A DNA stretch of 64,000 bases from Elusimicrobia bacterium RIFCSPLOWO2_02_FULL_39_32. GTDB taxonomy: Bacteria; Elusimicrobiota; Elusimicrobia; 2-02-FULL-39-32. Each line of letters begins with the position of its first letter. Positions within the stretch are counted from its first letter, which is position 1. The stretch covers positions 1 to 64,000 of the forward strand of contig MGUU01000014.1 of assembly GCA_001800135.1 (NCBI GenBank). The letters are read 5' to 3'. The notes below the pieces were generated by a model. The model did no database searches, had not been told where the DNA came from, and was given only the letters and a program-made list of their open reading frames with translations. The position numbers were made by a program, and so were the translations under genes. This document shows, piece after piece, positions 8,995 through 19,310 of this stretch.

Positions 8995-11202
8995 GTGTTT
9001 GGTTTAGACCATACGATTTATCACTATTTATCCTCCCATCCTGCTTCCGAATTACTTCTAAATTCAGGCGCCATCCTGAACAAATTAGGCAAGGGAGATG
9101 CCCTTGCATTCCTTTGCCTACTCCTTATTATTTTTGGTTATTTCCAAGGCAACAAAGTTACGGTAAAAAATGGGGCAGGTGGAATCCTTGTTTTAATCCT
9201 ATCTAGTGTGGTACAAATTCTTAAAATATTAATTGGACGAGCAAGACCTCAAATGAATTTAGGAGAAATGCATTTTATAGGGATAAACTTTTTTAAAGAT
9301 GGATTTGATTCTTTCCCCTCAGGCCATGCTACAGCCTCTTTTGCTTTAGCTGCTTTCTTTTCTAAACGTTATCCAAAAGCAAAGATACCTTGTTATACTG
9401 TTGCCTTTGCCATTTCATTAATTGGCAGGGTTTATCTTCGCCACCATTATTTTACTGATATAATCGCAGGCGGTTTGTTAGGTTTTTTGATTGGGAGTTT
9501 AACAGAAAAAAAATTAAAATCTTGGATTGAGGAAGAAAAAGCTGTGGAGCCTGAAAAAGAGAACCCTCAAACAAAAATAGAGTTTCCAAAACAAACTAAT
9601 TTAGAAAAGTTGGGTTTATTTATTGTATTGCTCTTTAGTTCAATCGTTCTTTTTATAGGGTTAGATTCAACTGCTCTTTGGGATAGGGACGAAACCGAAT
9701 ATGCGCAAGCTGTAATAGAAATGAACCAAAAAAATGAATGGCTAATTCCAACTTTAGAAGGCGAGCCATTTTTAGAAAAACCGATTTTTCTCTACTGGGC
9801 TGCAAAATTAAGCGTACAATTTTTTGGAAAGAACGAGTTTGGCTTTAGGTTTCCCTGCGCTCTCTTTGGAATACTGACCTGCCTGGCTACCTATTTTTTA
9901 GGAAAAGCCCTATTTGGGAATCTTGCCGGTCTTTACGCGGGCTTAATTTGTTCTTCCTCTTTTCTTTTTGTAGGCGGAGCTCGACTTTTAATGACAGATC
10001 CATTCCTAATTTTTTTTACAACTCTTTCTCTACTTTTTTTTGTTTATTCTTTTAAAAAATCTGCCTATTGCAAAACTTTTTTGATCCTCTCTTACAGCGC
10101 CATGGGGTTTGCTGTTCTTTCTAAAGGCCCTTTTGCGCTCTTCCCATTCATAATTTTTCTTATTTTTGAATGGTATTGTTTAGAAAATAAATCTCCGCTA
10201 AATTTTTTCCTTAAAAAAAAACTACCGCATCTTCTATTATTAATCATTCCCATTACAATAGCTTTCCCTTGGTTCGCCTATTCTTTTGCCAGTCAAAAAA
10301 GCGCTGCCACAAATTTTTTTGTAGCAGACAACCTGCTCCGTTTCTTAAAAGGTTCTGAAGGTCATACAGGCTCTTATCTTTATTATATTCCGGTTTTGCT
10401 GCTCGGGCTTTTTCCTTGGTCATTTTTTTTAGCAAGCTCTGTTTTTAAAGAATGGAAGGATCGGATTCAATTTAAGACAAAAATGAAGCCTGAAATTTTC
10501 TTGTTAAGTGTCTGGTGCGGCTTACTCTTTATATTCTTTTCAATTTGCGCTCATAAACTGCCGCACTATCTTTTGCCCGCCTTCCCTGCTTTCAGTTGTC
10601 TGCTTGCTAAAATGTTTGCTGAGGAAAAAGAAAGTTTTCAATTTTTTAAAATTCCAACATTCTTAACCATTGCTCTGGCTGGTTGTCTTTTCTTAGCCCC
10701 TTTAGCGCTTTACATGGTTCGCCCTGAATACGCCTCGTTAAAATTGATCCTCCCTTTTCTTTTTCTTTTTATCTCTCTTAAAGCTGGTTTTATCTTGCTT
10801 TCCAAAAATCAATTCAAACTATTTTTTTCAATGATTTGTTTAGATTCCTTAATAGTTTTTATTATGGTAACTTTGTTTAGTCTTCCTTGGGTGGACCAAC
10901 ATCGGGTGATGAAGCCCATGGGATTGGCTCTTAAAAAATTCGCTCCTCCAAACTCAAAAATTTTTGGATACCATGTTTCTGAGCCAAGTCTTTTCATCTA
11001 TGGGGAGCGGCGCTTCCCAAAAATAGAAAAAGAATCCCTCAATGAACTTCTAGGAAAACCGATTCCCACCTATGTAATTACGCAGGAATCGCGCCTAAAA
11101 GAAATCGCTCCATCTATCCCTTACTTTATATTAGATAGAAAACAGGGCTTTGCGGAAAATGGAGGAGAAATGAGCTTAGTTTTAGTCTCAAATAAAATAT
11201 AA
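8995..11202 (+). CDS. arnT: Fusion: N-terminal PAP2 phosphatase + C-terminal ArnT-type lipid A glycosyltransferase (GT-C); GTG start
   Basis: PAP2 signature KILIGRARP, FPSGHATASF, GRVYLRHHYFTD; then ALWDRDETEYAQAVIEMNQKNEWLIPTLEGEPFLEKPIFLYW typical of ArnT. Confidence 0.88.
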   Translation: MFGLDHTIYHYLSSHPASELLLNSGAILNKLGKGDALAFLCLLLIIFGYFQGNKVTVKNGAGGILVLILSSVVQILKILIGRARPQMNLGEMHFIGINFFKDGFDSFPSGHATASFALAAFFSKRYPKAKIPCYTVAFAISLIGRVYLRHHYFTDIIAGGLLGFLIGSLTEKKLKSWIEEEKAVEPEKENPQTKIEFPKQTNLEKLGLFIVLLFSSIVLFIGLDSTALWDRDETEYAQAVIEMNQKNEWLIPTLEGEPFLEKPIFLYWAAKLSVQFFGKNEFGFRFPCALFGILTCLATYFLGKALFGNLAGLYAGLICSSSFLFVGGARLLMTDPFLIFFTTLSLLFFVYSFKKSAYCKTFLILSYSAMGFAVLSKGPFALFPFIIFLIFEWYCLENKSPLNFFLKKKLPHLLLLIIPITIAFPWFAYSFASQKSAATNFFVADNLLRFLKGSEGHTGSYLYYIPVLLLGLFPWSFFLASSVFKEWKDRIQFKTKMKPEIFLLSVWCGLLFIFFSICAHKLPHYLLPAFPAFSCLLAKMFAEEKESFQFFKIPTFLTIALAGCLFLAPLALYMVRPEYASLKLILPFLFLFISLKAGFILLSKNQFKLFFSMICLDSLIVFIMVTLFSLPWVDQHRVMKPMGLALKKFAPPNSKIFGYHVSEPSLFIYGERRFPKIEKESLNELLGKPIPTYVITQESRLKEIAPSIPYFILDRKQGFAENGGEMSLVLVSNKI

Positions 11203-11256
11203 CAAACAAAAAAATTTTAGTAACATCCACTTGCTTGTCAAAGTGAGGATTTTTAA

Positions 11257-12186
11257 ATGAAAATATTGCTTTTTGCTTACCATGAAATTGGCTGTAGCGC
11301 GCTGCAAACTCTCTATGAAATGGGGGAAGAAGTCTGCGCTGTGTTTACTCATGAAGATGACGTTAAAGAAAACGTGTGGTTTGGCTCTATAAAAAAATAC
11401 GCTGAAAGTTTAAACATCCCCTGTTTTACTCCTGAAAATCCTAATACGAATGAATGGATTGAAAAAATAAAAAAAATGAATCCAGAAATTATTTTTTCTT
11501 TTTATTACCGCAGACTGCTTTGCGATGAGATTCTGGCAATCCCTGCCAAAGGGGCTCTGAATCTTCATGGTTCGCTTTTGCCTAAATTTCGGGGACGGGC
11601 TCCTGTAAACTGGGTCTTGGTCAAGGGGGAAAAAGAGACTGGCATTACCCTGCACTACATGACTAAAAAAGCGGATTCCGGTGACATTGTGGCTCAAAAA
11701 AAATTTAAAATTGAAAAAGAGGATACAGCGTTTTTGCTTTATAAAAAAATGGTTCCATTGACCCGCGAACTCCTTTTAACAACAATTCCGCTTTTAAGCG
11801 AGGGAAAAGCCCCAAGGATTCCACAAGATGAAAAAGCCGCAACACTCTTTAAAGGCAGAAAACCAGAAGATGGAAAAATTGATTGGAAAAATTCTGCGGG
11901 TGAAAACTATAATTTAATTCGGGCGGTCACCCATCCTTACCCAGGCGCTTTTATGTTTTTAAATAACAAAAAGATTTTTATATGGGAAGCTCAAGAAGAA
12001 AAAAAAGGAGCCTATACCAAAAAAAATAAAAAAGAGGGGGAAATTATAAATAGAGTTCCCCTTCTCATCAGCTGTGGTAAAGGTGTTTTAAAAGTGGAGA
12101 AACTCCAGACAGAAGGAGAAAAAGAGCTGTCTAGTTTAGATTGGACAAATGAAAACAATATCCAAATCGGAACGATTTTAGAATGA
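11257..12186 (+). CDS. arnA: UDP-L-Ara4N formyltransferase (equivalent of ArnA N-terminal domain)
   Basis: LNLHGSLLPKFRGRAPVNWVLVKGEKETGITLHYMTKKADSGDIVAQ formyltransferase core; DH domain encoded by next gene. Confidence 0.9.
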   Translation: MKILLFAYHEIGCSALQTLYEMGEEVCAVFTHEDDVKENVWFGSIKKYAESLNIPCFTPENPNTNEWIEKIKKMNPEIIFSFYYRRLLCDEILAIPAKGALNLHGSLLPKFRGRAPVNWVLVKGEKETGITLHYMTKKADSGDIVAQKKFKIEKEDTAFLLYKKMVPLTRELLLTTIPLLSEGKAPRIPQDEKAATLFKGRKPEDGKIDWKNSAGENYNLIRAVTHPYPGAFMFLNNKKIFIWEAQEEKKGAYTKKNKKEGEIINRVPLLISCGKGVLKVEKLQTEGEKELSSLDWTNENNIQIGTILE

Positions 12187-12219
12187 AGGATTTTTAAAAG
12201 TTAAGGAGAAAAAATTAGT

Positions 12220-13245
12220 ATGAAAATTTTAATTGTTGGGGTGAATGGTTTTATTGGCAATGCTCTTACAGAAAGGATTCTAAAAACTACGGATTGGGAG
12301 GTGTATGGCATGGATTTAGCCTCCAATCGTCTGGAACACTCCATGAACTCTGCCAAATTCCATTTTGTGGAGGGGGATGTTTCAATCAACAAAGAATGGA
12401 TTGAATACCATATTAAAAAATGCGATGTCATTCTCCCATTAGTTGCGATCGCTACTCCGATTTCTTATGTTAAAGATCCTTTAGGAGTGTTTGAACTAGA
12501 CTTTGAAGAAAACTTAAAAATTGTAAGAGCCTGCGTGAAATACAAAAAAAGAATTATTTTTCCATCCACCTCAGAAGTCTATGGCATGTGCAGCGACAAA
12601 AAATTTGATGAAGATAAAAGCCTGCTGATTCTAGGTCCCATCCGAATGCAAAGGTGGATTTATTCCTGCTCAAAACAGTTGTTAGATCGGGTGATCTGGG
12701 CCTATGGGGAAAAAAAAGGTTTAAATTTTAGCCTGATTCGTCCATTCAACTGGATTGGACCAAAACTAGACAGCTTAAACACTCCTAAAGAAGGAAGTTC
12801 GCGTGTGGTCACTCAATTTATTGGGAACTTAGTTGCCGGCGAACCCATCCGTTTGGTCAATGGCGGCCACCAGCGCAGAGTTTTTACCTATTTGGATGAT
12901 GGCATTGATTGTCTAATAAAAATTATAGAGAATAAAAATAATGTTTGCCATCAAGAAATTTTCAACATAGGCAATCCAAAAAATGATATAAGCATACGGG
13001 ATTTAGCCTATAAACTCAAAATACTTTATCAACAGCATCCTTTAAGAAATAAAAAGAAAAATTCTTCTATTCAAATGGTGCATGAAAGAGATTATTATGG
13101 AAAAGGGTATCAGGACATACAATTTCGCATGCCTTCCATAGAAAAAGCGCGTAAACTGCTTGGCTGGAACCCAAAGATAAATTTAGAAACCTCCTTGAAA
13201 AAAACTCTGGATTATTTCCTGCAAGAAGCTTCCTCTCAAATCTAA
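12220..13245 (+). CDS. arnA: UDP-glucuronate decarboxylase/dehydrogenase (equivalent of ArnA C-terminal domain)
   Basis: [65 protein letters not shown]: near-signature for ArnA dehydrogenase. Confidence 0.94.
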   Translation: MKILIVGVNGFIGNALTERILKTTDWEVYGMDLASNRLEHSMNSAKFHFVEGDVSINKEWIEYHIKKCDVILPLVAIATPISYVKDPLGVFELDFEENLKIVRACVKYKKRIIFPSTSEVYGMCSDKKFDEDKSLLILGPIRMQRWIYSCSKQLLDRVIWAYGEKKGLNFSLIRPFNWIGPKLDSLNTPKEGSSRVVTQFIGNLVAGEPIRLVNGGHQRRVFTYLDDGIDCLIKIIENKNNVCHQEIFNIGNPKNDISIRDLAYKLKILYQQHPLRNKKKNSSIQMVHERDYYGKGYQDIQFRMPSIEKARKLLGWNPKINLETSLKKTLDYFLQEASSQI

Positions 13246-13270
13246 GAGTCTATTAAAAAAGGATATTGAT

Positions 13271-14176
13271 ATGAACTTTTCTCTAAAAGTAGATGTGGAC
13301 ACTTATGAAGGCATGAGGGTTGGGGTTCCTCAATTATTGCAACTTTTCAAAAACTTAAAAATTAAAGCTTCGTTTTTTGTTCCCTTTGGACCAGATGAAT
13401 CTGGAAAAGCGATTTTTAGGATTTTCAAAAAAAAGGGTTTCTTAAGCAAAATGTTTCGGACCAATGCGCTTAAAATTTATGGGACTAAAACTATTCTTAG
13501 AGGAACCCTTCTCCCCGCTCCCATGATTGGAGAATCTTTTCCGGAAATTGTCCGATCCATTGAAAAAGAAGGTCATGAATTAGGGATCCATGGTTATAAC
13601 CATGTGCTCTGGCAAGACCACCTGCTTAAAATGAAACAAGAGACTGTGCGGAAACAGTTTGAATTAGGGGTCGCTGGTTTTGAAAAAGTAATGGGAAGAA
13701 AACCAAAGGGCTTTGCAGCGCCTGCATGGCTTTGCACCCCTTTTAGCTTAAAAATGGTGGATGAATTTCAATTTTCTTATGCCAGCGACACCCGTTTAGG
13801 AAAATTTCCTTTTTATCCAATCATGGATGGCCAAGAATTTAAAACTTTACAAATCCCTTCTACTTTACCAACCGCGGATGAACTCTTAGGATCTGATAAT
13901 ATTACCCAGGATAATTTAGGAGATCATCTATTTGAAATAATGAAAGAAGTACAACTCGAATTCCATGTGCATACAGTCCATGCAGAAGTGGAGGGTATGG
14001 CAATTTTAGAATCTTTTGGCAGATGGCTTCAAAAACTAAGAAAAGAAAATGTGGACTTTATCCCTTGTGAAAAGATAAAGGAACTCCTGATCCATGAACC
14101 ACAAAAAATTCCAAGATCAGAAATTATTTTAAAAGAAATACCAGGCCGTTCCGGAGTTGTTTCCTGCCAGAAATAA
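13271..14176 (+). CDS. arnD: 4-deoxy-4-formamido-L-arabinose-phosphoundecaprenol deformylase (ArnD)
   Basis: KVDVDTYEGMRVGVPQLL, LGIHGYNHVLWQDHL, FAAPAWLCTP; polysaccharide-deacetylase fold; arn operon position. Confidence 0.9.
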   Translation: MNFSLKVDVDTYEGMRVGVPQLLQLFKNLKIKASFFVPFGPDESGKAIFRIFKKKGFLSKMFRTNALKIYGTKTILRGTLLPAPMIGESFPEIVRSIEKEGHELGIHGYNHVLWQDHLLKMKQETVRKQFELGVAGFEKVMGRKPKGFAAPAWLCTPFSLKMVDEFQFSYASDTRLGKFPFYPIMDGQEFKTLQIPSTLPTADELLGSDNITQDNLGDHLFEIMKEVQLEFHVHTVHAEVEGMAILESFGRWLQKLRKENVDFIPCEKIKELLIHEPQKIPRSEIILKEIPGRSGVVSCQK

Positions 14177-14226
14177 AAAAGTTCTGGACTTTAAGATCTG
14201 AACATTGCATCAAAAAATAATAGTCT

Positions 14227-14245
14227 GCACCCCCCTTGTGGGTGC
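14227..14245. other. Short hairpin GCACCC-cccttgt-GGGTGC between arnD and methyltransferase gene
   Basis: 6-bp perfect arms at 14227-14232 and 14240-14245, no T-tract. Confidence 0.35.
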
Positions 14246-14269
14246 GGTATCCGATAAAAGAAAACAGTC

Positions 14270-15340
14270 ATGAACTACCAGATAAAAAGTCTAGACCAAA
14301 TTATTCTTCAAAAAATCCAATCTCAAAAAAAAATCTCATTCCAAGAATTTATGGAACTTTGCCTTTATAACCCGGGGTTAGGCTACTATTCACGGGTCTC
14401 TCCTTTTCAAGATTACTATACTAATGTAGATGTTCCTTATTTTGCGCAAATACTATCTAAAATTTTTTACAAACTCTGGCAAGAAGAGTTCAAAAATAAA
14501 ACTGATTTTAAAATTATTGAGCTAGGATCAGGAGAAGGGAAACTCGCTAAAAAAATCCTGGAAACAATTAAAAAAGAACTGCCGGATTTTTACGAAAAAC
14601 TACATTACATTGGGATTGAAAGAAGCTCTACGCGTTTAAAAATGTGTGAAGAATTAAGCGCTCTTTTCCCAAAAAAAATAGAGTTTCTTTCAGAATTTAA
14701 TTACAAAGAAAATTCCGTTGCAGGAATCATCTTTTCCAATGAATTCTTTGATGCCTTGCCTGTTCGCCGCATTTTTAAGAAAGAAAATAAAATTTTTGAA
14801 ATCTTTATTGTCAAAAATTTAAAAGAGCTGCTTATGCCTCCCAGCAAAGAAGTGATGGAATATCTGCTTTGGCTTGGATCAGAGCCGAAAGAGGGATGCT
14901 TTGGAGAAGCGCATATTGAATCGCGCGCATGGATAAGAAAACTGTGTAAAAGCTTAAAAGAAGGCGCACTTTTAACCATAGATTACGGCTTTGAAACAGA
15001 AGAACTCTACTCTGATTTTAGAAAAGAAGGCACACTTTTATGCCATTTTAATCATCAAACCAACAGAGATTTCTATTGCAATTTAGGTAAACAAGACATA
15101 ACCAGCCATATTAATTTTTCTACTCTAATGAAAGAAGCGGATAATTGGAATGTAAAAACCATTGCTTTTAAGACTCAATCCCAATTTTTTATTGAAAATG
15201 GTTTAGAAAAATTTATTGAAGAGATACCAATGATCCAAGAGCCCAAGGACAGGCTTCGTATGACCTCAAGCCTAAAGACCCTTATCCATCCAGAAGGCAT
15301 GGGCGGCACTTTCAAAGTCCTCCTGCAAAAAAAATTCTAG
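14270..15340 (+). CDS. SAM-dependent methyltransferase, MidA/NDUFAF7-like
   Basis: FQEFMELCLYNPGLGYYSR, IIELGSGEGKLAKKIL, IIFSNEFFDALPV, LTIDYGF. Confidence 0.85.
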   Translation: MNYQIKSLDQIILQKIQSQKKISFQEFMELCLYNPGLGYYSRVSPFQDYYTNVDVPYFAQILSKIFYKLWQEEFKNKTDFKIIELGSGEGKLAKKILETIKKELPDFYEKLHYIGIERSSTRLKMCEELSALFPKKIEFLSEFNYKENSVAGIIFSNEFFDALPVRRIFKKENKIFEIFIVKNLKELLMPPSKEVMEYLLWLGSEPKEGCFGEAHIESRAWIRKLCKSLKEGALLTIDYGFETEELYSDFRKEGTLLCHFNHQTNRDFYCNLGKQDITSHINFSTLMKEADNWNVKTIAFKTQSQFFIENGLEKFIEEIPMIQEPKDRLRMTSSLKTLIHPEGMGGTFKVLLQKKF

Positions 15341-15544
15341 CTAACCCTATAGACGATAAAATTGACAAAGGTCTTAATCAGTTATAGGATTTCAGTTTGA
15401 TAAATTGACTGGCAATGTAAATTCTTAAAAAAATCTCGAAGGATTCGAAAAACAAGAGATCAAAAAAATTCAAAAAGAATGTTTCAAAGATTCAAAAATT
15501 TATTTAAGAATAGCAGCATTGAAAAATAAACCGCTAAATAATTT

Positions 15545-16786
15545 ATGTTTAATTTAAAAGTATTAGAGATGTCTAATCCAAAATTAAAACATTTGATCCT
15601 TGTTTTTTTGTTAGCGCTCAGTATTCGTTTACTGTATAATGCTCTAACCCCTTCCCGCCCATTAACAGTTGACGATTCAACTCAATGGATTCAGACAGCT
15701 AATCGTTTTAGCGAAGGAAAAGGATTCTTGACAGAAACGGAAGGATTGGACCCTAAAAGAGCTCCGATTTATCCACTTTTCATTGCCATGATTACCTCTT
15801 TATTTGGTCCTAATCTTGACTTAGTAAAGATAGCTCAATCTATCTTAGGAAGTTTAAATTGTATTCTGATTTATTATTTATCTAGCCATACTTTAGGAAC
15901 AACTATTGCGCTCTGGTCTTCTTTGATATGTACTCTTTATCCTCCATTCATTGTTTATTCTGGAATATTAATGAGTGAAACACTCTTTACTTTTTTACTG
16001 TTATTTTTTTTACTGTTATTTACAAAACTGTTACTAAAACCTTATTTGAAGATATTTATTGGCGCCGGTTTATTTTTGGGTATCGCTAACCTCTGTCGAG
16101 GAACATTATTACTTTTTCCTGTTTTTCTACTCCTGTTACCCCTATTAATTAAAGATCAAAGAAAATGGTGGCTCAAATATATTCTTCTCATCGCAATTAA
16201 TTTTTCCATCATTTTTCCATGGACATGGCGTAATTACAAAGTATATGGAGGCTTCATGCCGGTTGCTTCAGGTGGATCTGAACTGTTGTGGTTTGGCACA
16301 CTGCCATGGACTGAACAACGGCTATTTGGCAACGCGCCATCCTTCCAAAAATTGAATCTTATAAATAATCCAATAAAAAATGAACAATTGTATTTTAAAA
16401 ATGCCCTTAATAATATTATTTTAGATCCAACTTCATACTTCTTTTTGACAATCAAAAAATTTATCTTTTTCTGGTTCCAACCGGTAGGGCAAAAATTAAC
16501 TCATAATAAATTTCCCATTATTGGCCAACTATTGTTCTATGGCCATGCACTATTTATTTTTCTCACCATTGCTGGAATTTTTTATTCTCGACAATTTTGG
16601 AAAAATCTTCTCCCAATTTATTTGATCATTATATATTTTTCACTATTACACACCATCCTAGCGCCAGAACCAAGATACCGTTTGCCTATTGAGCCATTGA
16701 TGATTCTGTTTACAGTTCAAGCCCTTTATTCCATGATACAATGGTATCCTAAAAAATTCGCAACTACCCGTGTAGGGCTAACATGA
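15545..16786 (+). CDS. GT-C / GT39-family membrane glycosyltransferase
   Basis: Multi-TM protein, TVDDSTQWIQTANRFSEGKGF loop acidic motif; ATGA overlap with following GT2. Confidence 0.8.
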   Translation: MFNLKVLEMSNPKLKHLILVFLLALSIRLLYNALTPSRPLTVDDSTQWIQTANRFSEGKGFLTETEGLDPKRAPIYPLFIAMITSLFGPNLDLVKIAQSILGSLNCILIYYLSSHTLGTTIALWSSLICTLYPPFIVYSGILMSETLFTFLLLFFLLLFTKLLLKPYLKIFIGAGLFLGIANLCRGTLLLFPVFLLLLPLLIKDQRKWWLKYILLIAINFSIIFPWTWRNYKVYGGFMPVASGGSELLWFGTLPWTEQRLFGNAPSFQKLNLINNPIKNEQLYFKNALNNIILDPTSYFFLTIKKFIFFWFQPVGQKLTHNKFPIIGQLLFYGHALFIFLTIAGIFYSRQFWKNLLPIYLIIIYFSLLHTILAPEPRYRLPIEPLMILFTVQALYSMIQWYPKKFATTRVGLT

Positions 16787-17514
16787 CTGACCCCACTACC
16801 ATTGAAGTCAGTGTTGTTATACCTTGTCTAAACGAAGCCGAAACTATTGGGGCATGTATTCAAAAAGCTCAGCAATCTTTTCAAAAAAATAATATAGAAG
16901 GAGAAATTATTATATCCGACAATGGATCTACAGATGATTCTATTAAAATAGCAACTGCTTTGGGCGCTCGCGTTATTCTTGAAAAACATAAAGGTTATGG
17001 AAGTGCTCTGAGAAAAGGCATTGAATCAGCAAGGGGGAAATATGTCGTTATGGGAGATGCGGATGACTCCTATGACTTTAGCGAATTACAAAATTTCATA
17101 TTTGAACTTAGAAAAGGTTGGGATTTCGTAATGGGAACACGATTGAGAGGAACTATCTTACCCAGAGCAATGCCTTTACACCACCGTTATTTTGGCGTTC
17201 CTGGATTAACGTTGATTTTAGATATTTTATTTTGGGTTTGGATATCTGATGCTCATTGTGGTCTGCGTGCATTTACAAAAAAAGGTTACGATAAAATGAA
17301 AATTCAATCCACTGGAATGGAATTTGCTTCAGAGATCATTATTCAAGCGAAACTGCAGAAACTTCGTATTAGTGAAATTCCAATCATTTTCTATCCTGCG
17401 GGTAGAAAACGCCATCCCCATCTTCGTTCATTTAGAGATGGCTTAAGACATTTAAAATTAATTTTTAGCCTTTTTATCAATCAGTTTTTCAACGTAAAAA
17501 AAGAAATTCTATAA
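16783..17514 (+). CDS. GT2, dolichyl/polyprenyl-phosphate sugar synthase-like
   Basis: SVVIPCLNEAETIGACI, ISDNGSTDDS, MGDADDSYDF. Confidence 0.9.
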   Translation: MTDPTTIEVSVVIPCLNEAETIGACIQKAQQSFQKNNIEGEIIISDNGSTDDSIKIATALGARVILEKHKGYGSALRKGIESARGKYVVMGDADDSYDFSELQNFIFELRKGWDFVMGTRLRGTILPRAMPLHHRYFGVPGLTLILDILFWVWISDAHCGLRAFTKKGYDKMKIQSTGMEFASEIIIQAKLQKLRISEIPIIFYPAGRKRHPHLRSFRDGLRHLKLIFSLFINQFFNVKKEIL

Positions 17515-17603
17515 AAATTTTTGTTTAATAAAGAAGAACTCACCTATATACTCTTTCATTTATTATTGACCAATGTGCGTTTTTATGTTAAAAATATACC
17601 ACT

Positions 17604-18806
17604 ATGCGGATAGCTGATATCCTGTCACCCAAAAATTTAAAAAAAAAAGAAACGCCTTCTCAAAACCAAGATAAAAAAATAGAAACACCTCTTCAAGAGA
17701 CAAAAAAAGAGGAACCAACTCCTGAAAAACCCAGCCCACGGCTATTCCCAAAAGAATATGTTGAAGATCTTAAAAAAATAGTAAAAATCCCTGAAAAGCC
17801 CAAACCACAAATTCAAACACAACCCCAAATTCAAAAAAAAGTTGCTTCAAAAAAAGCAAAAGAGATTTATTCTGCTCTGATTAATTGCACGGAAAAACTA
17901 GTTAAGCAAATCTTGGATCAAAACCATGCATTGCCAAAAATTGAAGAGATAGATAACATTATCACATTAAGCATGGAGAATTTGGAAATTGAACCAGAAA
18001 AACTTTTAATTTTTTTTGAACGATCCACTTTAGAAAATTATATTATTGCTCATATTGCCAATGTCACGATCCTTTCCATTGCAACCAGTCAAGAACTTGG
18101 ATGGAGCAAGGACAGGCAATATACTGTGGCTTTAGGAGCCTGGCTGCATGATACGGGACTAATCCTACATAAAGATCTTTATTCTAGAAATGAGGAATTG
18201 AGCGCTGAAGAAAAAAAATCTTTGCAAGATTTTCCTTTAATGAGTTTAAGTATCCTTAAAGGATTTTTAGATAAGCTCTCTATTGAAAGACGCGCTATTA
18301 TAAAAAATATTATTCTTCAGACTCAGGAAAAAAATTTAGGAGAAGGGTATCCTTTCCAACTTGTGAAATCTCAAATCTCAAAAGAAGCGCAATTAGTAAG
18401 ATTGTGCGATATTTACGAGGCGATTACCCATCCAAGACCCTATAGAGACAGGGAACTTCCCAATCGCGCTTTAAGAGACATGGGTACTCTTTCCGGAGAA
18501 ACGTTTGATGGGGAACTGATCAAAGCTTTATGGGGAGCCTTAACCCTTTTTCCGCCCGGAACTTACATGGAATTAAACACAGGAGAAATCGCTCAAGTGA
18601 TTGGCCTAAACAAAAAAAGTCCCACTCAACCTGTTGTAAAAGTTATAATATCTGCGGATGGGAAAACAGTCAAAGAAAATAAAACGATTGACCTTTCCAG
18701 ACAAAATGAATTTAAAATTAAAAAAGCAATAGATGAGTGTCACCTGAAAACAGGTGACATAAAACTTGCCTTAAAGATAAAGGCGCAAAAGTGGTGGTTA
18801 AAATGA
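17604..18806 (+). CDS. HD-GYP-like domain protein with degenerate metal ligands
   Basis: AHIANVTILS...WLHDTGL...LQTQEKNLGEGYP...LCDIYEAITHPRPYR aligns by eye to HD-GYP core; lacks HH pair. Confidence 0.8.
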   Translation: MRIADILSPKNLKKKETPSQNQDKKIETPLQETKKEEPTPEKPSPRLFPKEYVEDLKKIVKIPEKPKPQIQTQPQIQKKVASKKAKEIYSALINCTEKLVKQILDQNHALPKIEEIDNIITLSMENLEIEPEKLLIFFERSTLENYIIAHIANVTILSIATSQELGWSKDRQYTVALGAWLHDTGLILHKDLYSRNEELSAEEKKSLQDFPLMSLSILKGFLDKLSIERRAIIKNIILQTQEKNLGEGYPFQLVKSQISKEAQLVRLCDIYEAITHPRPYRDRELPNRALRDMGTLSGETFDGELIKALWGALTLFPPGTYMELNTGEIAQVIGLNKKSPTQPVVKVIISADGKTVKENKTIDLSRQNEFKIKKAIDECHLKTGDIKLALKIKAQKWWLK

Positions 18807-19303
18807 AAAAAATTTTAAGTTCGGACCTTTTAGATCAACTCCTGGGCCAACTGCTTGGGGACCCGTTCTTTTTAGTCGGGGTTGGGTTATTTGCTTTAGC
18901 CCTGATCGCTCTTATCCTAATTTTAAGAACCCTGCAAAAAAAATCTTTGTCAGAAGTTATCATTGAAGAAGAAAACCCTAAAGACAAACAAAAACCTATT
19001 CTAAAAAAAGAACAGACCAAAGATGCAGTTTACCGTACGCTAGACAATGACAAGCTGGTTTTGGAAGTTTTTTCTAAAAGATTAGGCCAAATTGAAGAAA
19101 CTCTTCAGAGTATCTCTGATCAACTCAATAAACTTAAAAAACAAGAAAGCCAAAACACGGTTTTAGAAGAACTAAAAACAAATCTGGAAAATTTAAAAAA
19201 TATCCCGGCCCAAGACAACATGACCAGAGGAGAAATTTTAGATATTTCCACTAAAATAGATAAAATTTATCAGGTCATGGTTTCCTTATCCCAATCTGAA
19301 TAA
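18791..19303 (+). CDS. Hypothetical single-TM coiled-coil protein
   Basis: N-terminal TM FFLVGVGLFALALIALILIL, charged/coiled C-terminal part; overlaps upstream gene. Confidence 0.6.
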   Translation: MVVKMKKILSSDLLDQLLGQLLGDPFFLVGVGLFALALIALILILRTLQKKSLSEVIIEEENPKDKQKPILKKEQTKDAVYRTLDNDKLVLEVFSKRLGQIEETLQSISDQLNKLKKQESQNTVLEELKTNLENLKNIPAQDNMTRGEILDISTKIDKIYQVMVSLSQSE

Positions 19304-19310
19304 GAGCCTA

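Noticed and set aside
15341-15544. 204-nt intergenic region with repeated ttcaaa/gattc words
   Set aside because: AT-rich and weakly repetitive, but no convincing ncRNA fold or repeat unit could be defined by eye beyond the inverted motif noted elsewhere.
17566-17604. TTGACC-17-TAAAAA promoter-like string before the HD-GYP-like gene
   Set aside because: Poor -10 match in AT-rich sequence; not distinguishable from background.
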